DNA from: Methylophilales bacterium
Lineage (GTDB): Bacteria > Pseudomonadota > Gammaproteobacteria > Burkholderiales > Methylophilaceae
Assembly: GCA_019823025.1 (NCBI GenBank)
Contig: CP081940.1
Span: 930,001-994,000 of the forward strand
Length of the DNA: 64,000 nt
Reading direction: 5' to 3'
Positions 61,987 to 64,000 of this stretch are shown here, piece by piece. The notes under the pieces were generated by a model. That model was not told the origin of the DNA, ran no database searches, and saw only the letters and a list, made by a program, of their open reading frames with translations. Each line of letters starts with the position of its first letter. Position 1 is the stretch's first letter. The translations under genes were made by a program, and so were the position numbers.

Positions 61987-62657
61987 CTATCGGTAGTGAC
62001 TTATCCTTTATTTCATTAATCTGGGGTGCAAGTCTCCCTGTTCAAGCTGTCATGCTTATCTTAATAATTGCATCTATGGCATCTTGGAAAATTATTTATC
62101 TTAAGATTAAAACGCTAAAAATGGCAGAGCAAAACACGGATGATTTTGAGAAAATTTTTTGGTCAGGAGGTAGCTTAAGTAACCTTTACGAGTCAGTTAG
62201 TGTCAAACCACCGAAAGATATACTTGGGTTACCTGTCATATTTAAAGCCGGTTATAAAGAGTATATGTCAAATAAAAATACAGGTGCGCTTGATAAAAAG
62301 AGCGTAGAGAGTGTCAGGAGAGCAATGAGTGCGACATATAACAGAGAGGTAGATACACTAGATAGACATTTACCCTTTTTGGCATCTGTTGGATCAGTCA
62401 GCCCCTATATAGGTCTTTTTGGAACAGTGTGGGGAATTATGAATGCATTTATTGGGCTAGCAAATGTTGCACAAGCCTCTTTAGCCCAAGTCGCCCCAGG
62501 GATTGCAGAAGCATTAATTGCTACAGCAATTGGATTATTTGCAGCAATACCAGCAGTCATCGCATACAACAAGTTTGCCTCTAAAGTAGATAGAATTTCA
62601 ATTAGGTATGAAAGTTTTATGGAGGAATTTATCAACATCATGGATCGTAAAGGATAG
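61983..62657 (+). CDS. tolQ: Tol-Pal system proton channel subunit TolQ
   Basis: 224-residue inner-membrane protein of the MotA/TolQ/ExbB family with three helices, at about 15-35, 135-157 and 170-190. The family motif SVGSVSPYIGLFGTVWGIMN and the pore segment VAPGIAEALIATAIGLFAAI (with the conserved Thr) are clear. With TolR it uses the proton gradient to drive TolA and outer-membrane constriction during division. Confidence 0.96.
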   Translation: MTIGSDLSFISLIWGASLPVQAVMLILIIASMASWKIIYLKIKTLKMAEQNTDDFEKIFWSGGSLSNLYESVSVKPPKDILGLPVIFKAGYKEYMSNKNTGALDKKSVESVRRAMSATYNREVDTLDRHLPFLASVGSVSPYIGLFGTVWGIMNAFIGLANVAQASLAQVAPGIAEALIATAIGLFAAIPAVIAYNKFASKVDRISIRYESFMEEFINIMDRKG

Positions 62658-62661
62658 TTTC

Positions 62662-63045
62662 ATGAGAAAAAGAAGGATGATGGATCAAATCAATGTGGTG
62701 CCATACATTGATGTAATGTTGGTTTTATTAGTTATTTTTATGGTCACAGCACCTATGACGAATCCAGGTGTTGTTGAACTCCCAAAAGTGGGACAGTCTT
62801 TGAAGCAAAAAAGTAATCCAATTCTAATATCCATTAAAAAAAATTCAAAAATTGAAGTCAATGGCAAGTTATACAAAAAAGATTCATTATTAGTTCTGTT
62901 GAAACAAAAATTAGAGAAAGATCCAGCTCAATCTATTGTTATTGCTGCAGATGAGAAAGTTAAATATGGCGCAGTAATTTCACTAATGGACTTATTAAAG
63001 CAAAATGAATTTAACAAAGTAGGTTTACTACTTAAACCTGAATAA
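62662..63045 (+). CDS. tolR: Tol-Pal system proton channel subunit TolR
   Basis: 127 residues from ATG 62662, 4 bases after tolQ; a longer frame from 62608 lies inside tolQ and is not real. One membrane helix (about 17-35) carries the conserved proton-binding Asp in VVPYIDVMLVLLVIFMVTAP. A periplasmic domain follows, with IVIAADEKVKYGAVISLMDL near the end. Works with TolQ and TolA. Confidence 0.95.
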   Translation: MRKRRMMDQINVVPYIDVMLVLLVIFMVTAPMTNPGVVELPKVGQSLKQKSNPILISIKKNSKIEVNGKLYKKDSLLVLLKQKLEKDPAQSIVIAADEKVKYGAVISLMDLLKQNEFNKVGLLLKPE

Positions 63046-63049
63046 TTAA

Positions 63050-63919
63050 ATGAAATTTTTAAAGCTGGAAAATAATGATGAATTGCAGGCTAATTTATTT
63101 TCATTCACAATTCACCTAGCACTTTTGTTAGTTATGATTTTTTCTGTCGGATGGCAAACAAAAACACCATACTATGGCGAGGTAGAGCTCTGGGATAGTG
63201 TTCCGGTGCAAAAAAAAATAAACAAAACTCAAGCAACCCCTAAGAAAAAAATTAAACAAAAACAAAATACTAAAGCGCAGAAATCTGCTGAAGCAAAAGC
63301 AAAAGCAAAAGCAAAGGCTCAAAAGGAAGCAGATATTAAATTAAAGAAAAAGAAAGCTGCTGAAAAAAAAGCTGCTGAAAAAAAAGCAAAAAAATTAAAA
63401 AAACAAAAGGCAATTAAAGAGCTTAAAAAAAAGGTATTAAAACAAGAAAAAATAGACAAATTAAAAAAAGAAATGCTTGAAAAGGAAAAAGTGGAACGCT
63501 TGCAGCAACAGATCATTGAACAACAAAAGATAGAAAAGATGCAGGCTGAATTAAGAGAAAGTGAACTAAAGCAACAAAAAAAACCTGCTCTTGAAGGTGA
63601 AAATGAAGTCAAGGGAGGAGTAAATACTGGTGAATTGAATAAATATAAACTTCTTATTCAGCAAAAAATTCAACAAAATGTAAATCAACAACTATGTGGA
63701 TTGGATTATATTACTTTAGAATTTAGAATAAGCTTAATGCCTACTGGTGAGTTACTTGGACAACCTAAAATGACTAAATCTAGTAAAATTAAAAGTTGTG
63801 ATGATGCTGTTGAAAGAGCAATAATTCAGTCACAACCACTTCCTCTTCCAAAAGATAGTGGTTTATTTAGCAAATTGAAAAATTTAGAGTTGAAATTTCA
63901 CCCAAACGGAGTCGAATAG
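63050..63919 (+). CDS. tolA: Cell envelope integrity protein TolA
   Basis: 289-residue bitopic protein linking TolQR to Pal. One membrane helix at about 17-35. A long Lys/Ala/Glu/Gln-rich helical rod follows at about 55-190. A C-terminal globular domain ends the protein, with INQ..LCGLDY-type Cys pair (C227 region and SCDDAV) and the pattern TLEFRISLMPTGELLG. The rod contains short codon repeats. It is 4 bases after tolR and 4 before tolB. Confidence 0.93.
   Translation: MKFLKLENNDELQANLFSFTIHLALLLVMIFSVGWQTKTPYYGEVELWDSVPVQKKINKTQATPKKKIKQKQNTKAQKSAEAKAKAKAKAQKEADIKLKKKKAAEKKAAEKKAKKLKKQKAIKELKKKVLKQEKIDKLKKEMLEKEKVERLQQQIIEQQKIEKMQAELRESELKQQKKPALEGENEVKGGVNTGELNKYKLLIQQKIQQNVNQQLCGLDYITLEFRISLMPTGELLGQPKMTKSSKIKSCDDAVERAIIQSQPLPLPKDSGLFSKLKNLELKFHPNGVE
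63293..63316 (+). repeat. Short codon repeat in tolA (GCAAAA)
   Basis: GCAAAA repeated three times then GCAAAG (63293-63316), encoding alternating Ala-Lys in the TolA rod. In-frame copy changes would alter rod length without breaking the gene. Confidence 0.8.
63356..63385 (+). repeat. Perfect 15-bp tandem duplication in tolA
   Basis: GCTGCTGAAAAAAAA occurs twice in tandem (63356-63370 and 63371-63385), encoding AAEKK twice in the TolA rod. The exact copy suggests a recent slippage duplication. Each copy includes an A8 run, itself prone to frameshift. Confidence 0.85.
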
Positions 63920-63923
63920 TTAA

Positions 63924-64000
63924 ATGAATAAGTTTTTACACATTATTTTTGTTGGATTTTTATTTTTTTCATCAAGCATTCTGCATGCACTTGAAGTAAT
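63924..64000 (+). CDS. tolB: Tol-Pal system beta-propeller protein TolB (5' end only)
   Basis: From ATG 63924 the frame encodes a signal peptide starting MNKFLHIIFVGFLFFSSS, probably cut after LHA, then LEV at the window edge. Position right after tolA (4 bases) identifies it as tolB. Only 25 codons are visible. Confidence 0.82.
   Translation, partial: MNKFLHIIFVGFLFFSSSILHALEV

Noticed and set aside
63128..63612. Minus-strand ORFs opposite tolA rich in Phe, Cys and Ser
   Set aside because: They are the reverse complement of the Lys/Ala-rich TolA rod, a classic artefact of low complexity.

Overview
The window reads as one contiguous piece of a small, streamlined, AT-rich chromosome of a betaproteobacterium. 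The best guess is a methylotroph of the Methylophilaceae/OM43 type. This rests on gene order typical of Betaproteobacteria (torF-glnK-amtB, mreBCD-mrdAB next to gatCAB, rpe-gph-trpEGDC, ssb-fmdB-DUF502-aspS, ruvCAB-ybgC-tolQRAB), on very short intergenic gaps, and on a tiny pqqA gene at 8409-8480, which implies use of the PQQ cofactor of methanol dehydrogenases. The species assignment is inference; no rRNA, tRNA, methanol dehydrogenase gene or other pqq gene is visible. No gene-free stretch exceeds 300 bases.

Layout. 18-5387 (-): ubiK-metH-mpl. 5509-8278 (+): a nitrogen unit with a textbook sigma-54 promoter, a TorF-family porin, P-II protein GlnK and ammonium channel AmtB. 8409-8531: pqqA and a shared bidirectional terminator. 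8530-11092 (-): mltA-apaG-thiG-thiS. 11206-12547: a possible small TTG-start gene, a dienelactone hydrolase and a small lipoprotein. 12557-17873 (-): the rod-shape cluster mreBCD-mrdA-rodA. 17969-21142 (+): gatCAB. 21139-28746: pyrE, xth, ampG, metW-metX, hemA-prfA-prmC. 28849-35080 (+): rpe, gph, trpEGDC, hemB. 35058-37964 (-): a conserved hypothetical and PBP1a. 38072-42284 (+): aroK-aroB-dgt and a major porin. 42298-46319 (-): glnA, ntrB, ntrC. 46528-51421: aroE, uvrA, MFS transporter. 51437-54971 (+): ssb, fmdB, DUF502, aspS, VOC protein. 55078-57664 (+): a two-gene glycosyltransferase cassette. 57692-64000: yjbQ, CBS protein, yebC, ruvCAB, ybgC, tolQRA and the first codons of tolB.

How the parts fit. 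Nitrogen control is the clearest regulatory theme. NtrC carries the GAFTGA loop that contacts sigma-54; a sigma-54 promoter precedes torF-glnK-amtB; TGCAC-N7-GTGCA palindromes of NtrC type lie upstream of glnA and between glnA and ntrB. A second theme is peptidoglycan synthesis and recycling (MreBCD, PBP2, RodA, PBP1a, MltA, AmpG, Mpl). A third is biosynthetic self-sufficiency (Trp, shikimate, Met, thiazole, haem precursors, pyrimidine).

I did not find a convincing new biological system. The most useful second looks are the pqqA gene, the nitrogen-regulated TorF porin, the NtrC-like site cluster, the TPR/glycosyltransferase cassette, the small lipoprotein with a lysozyme-inhibitor-like pattern, and the small TTG-start ORF.
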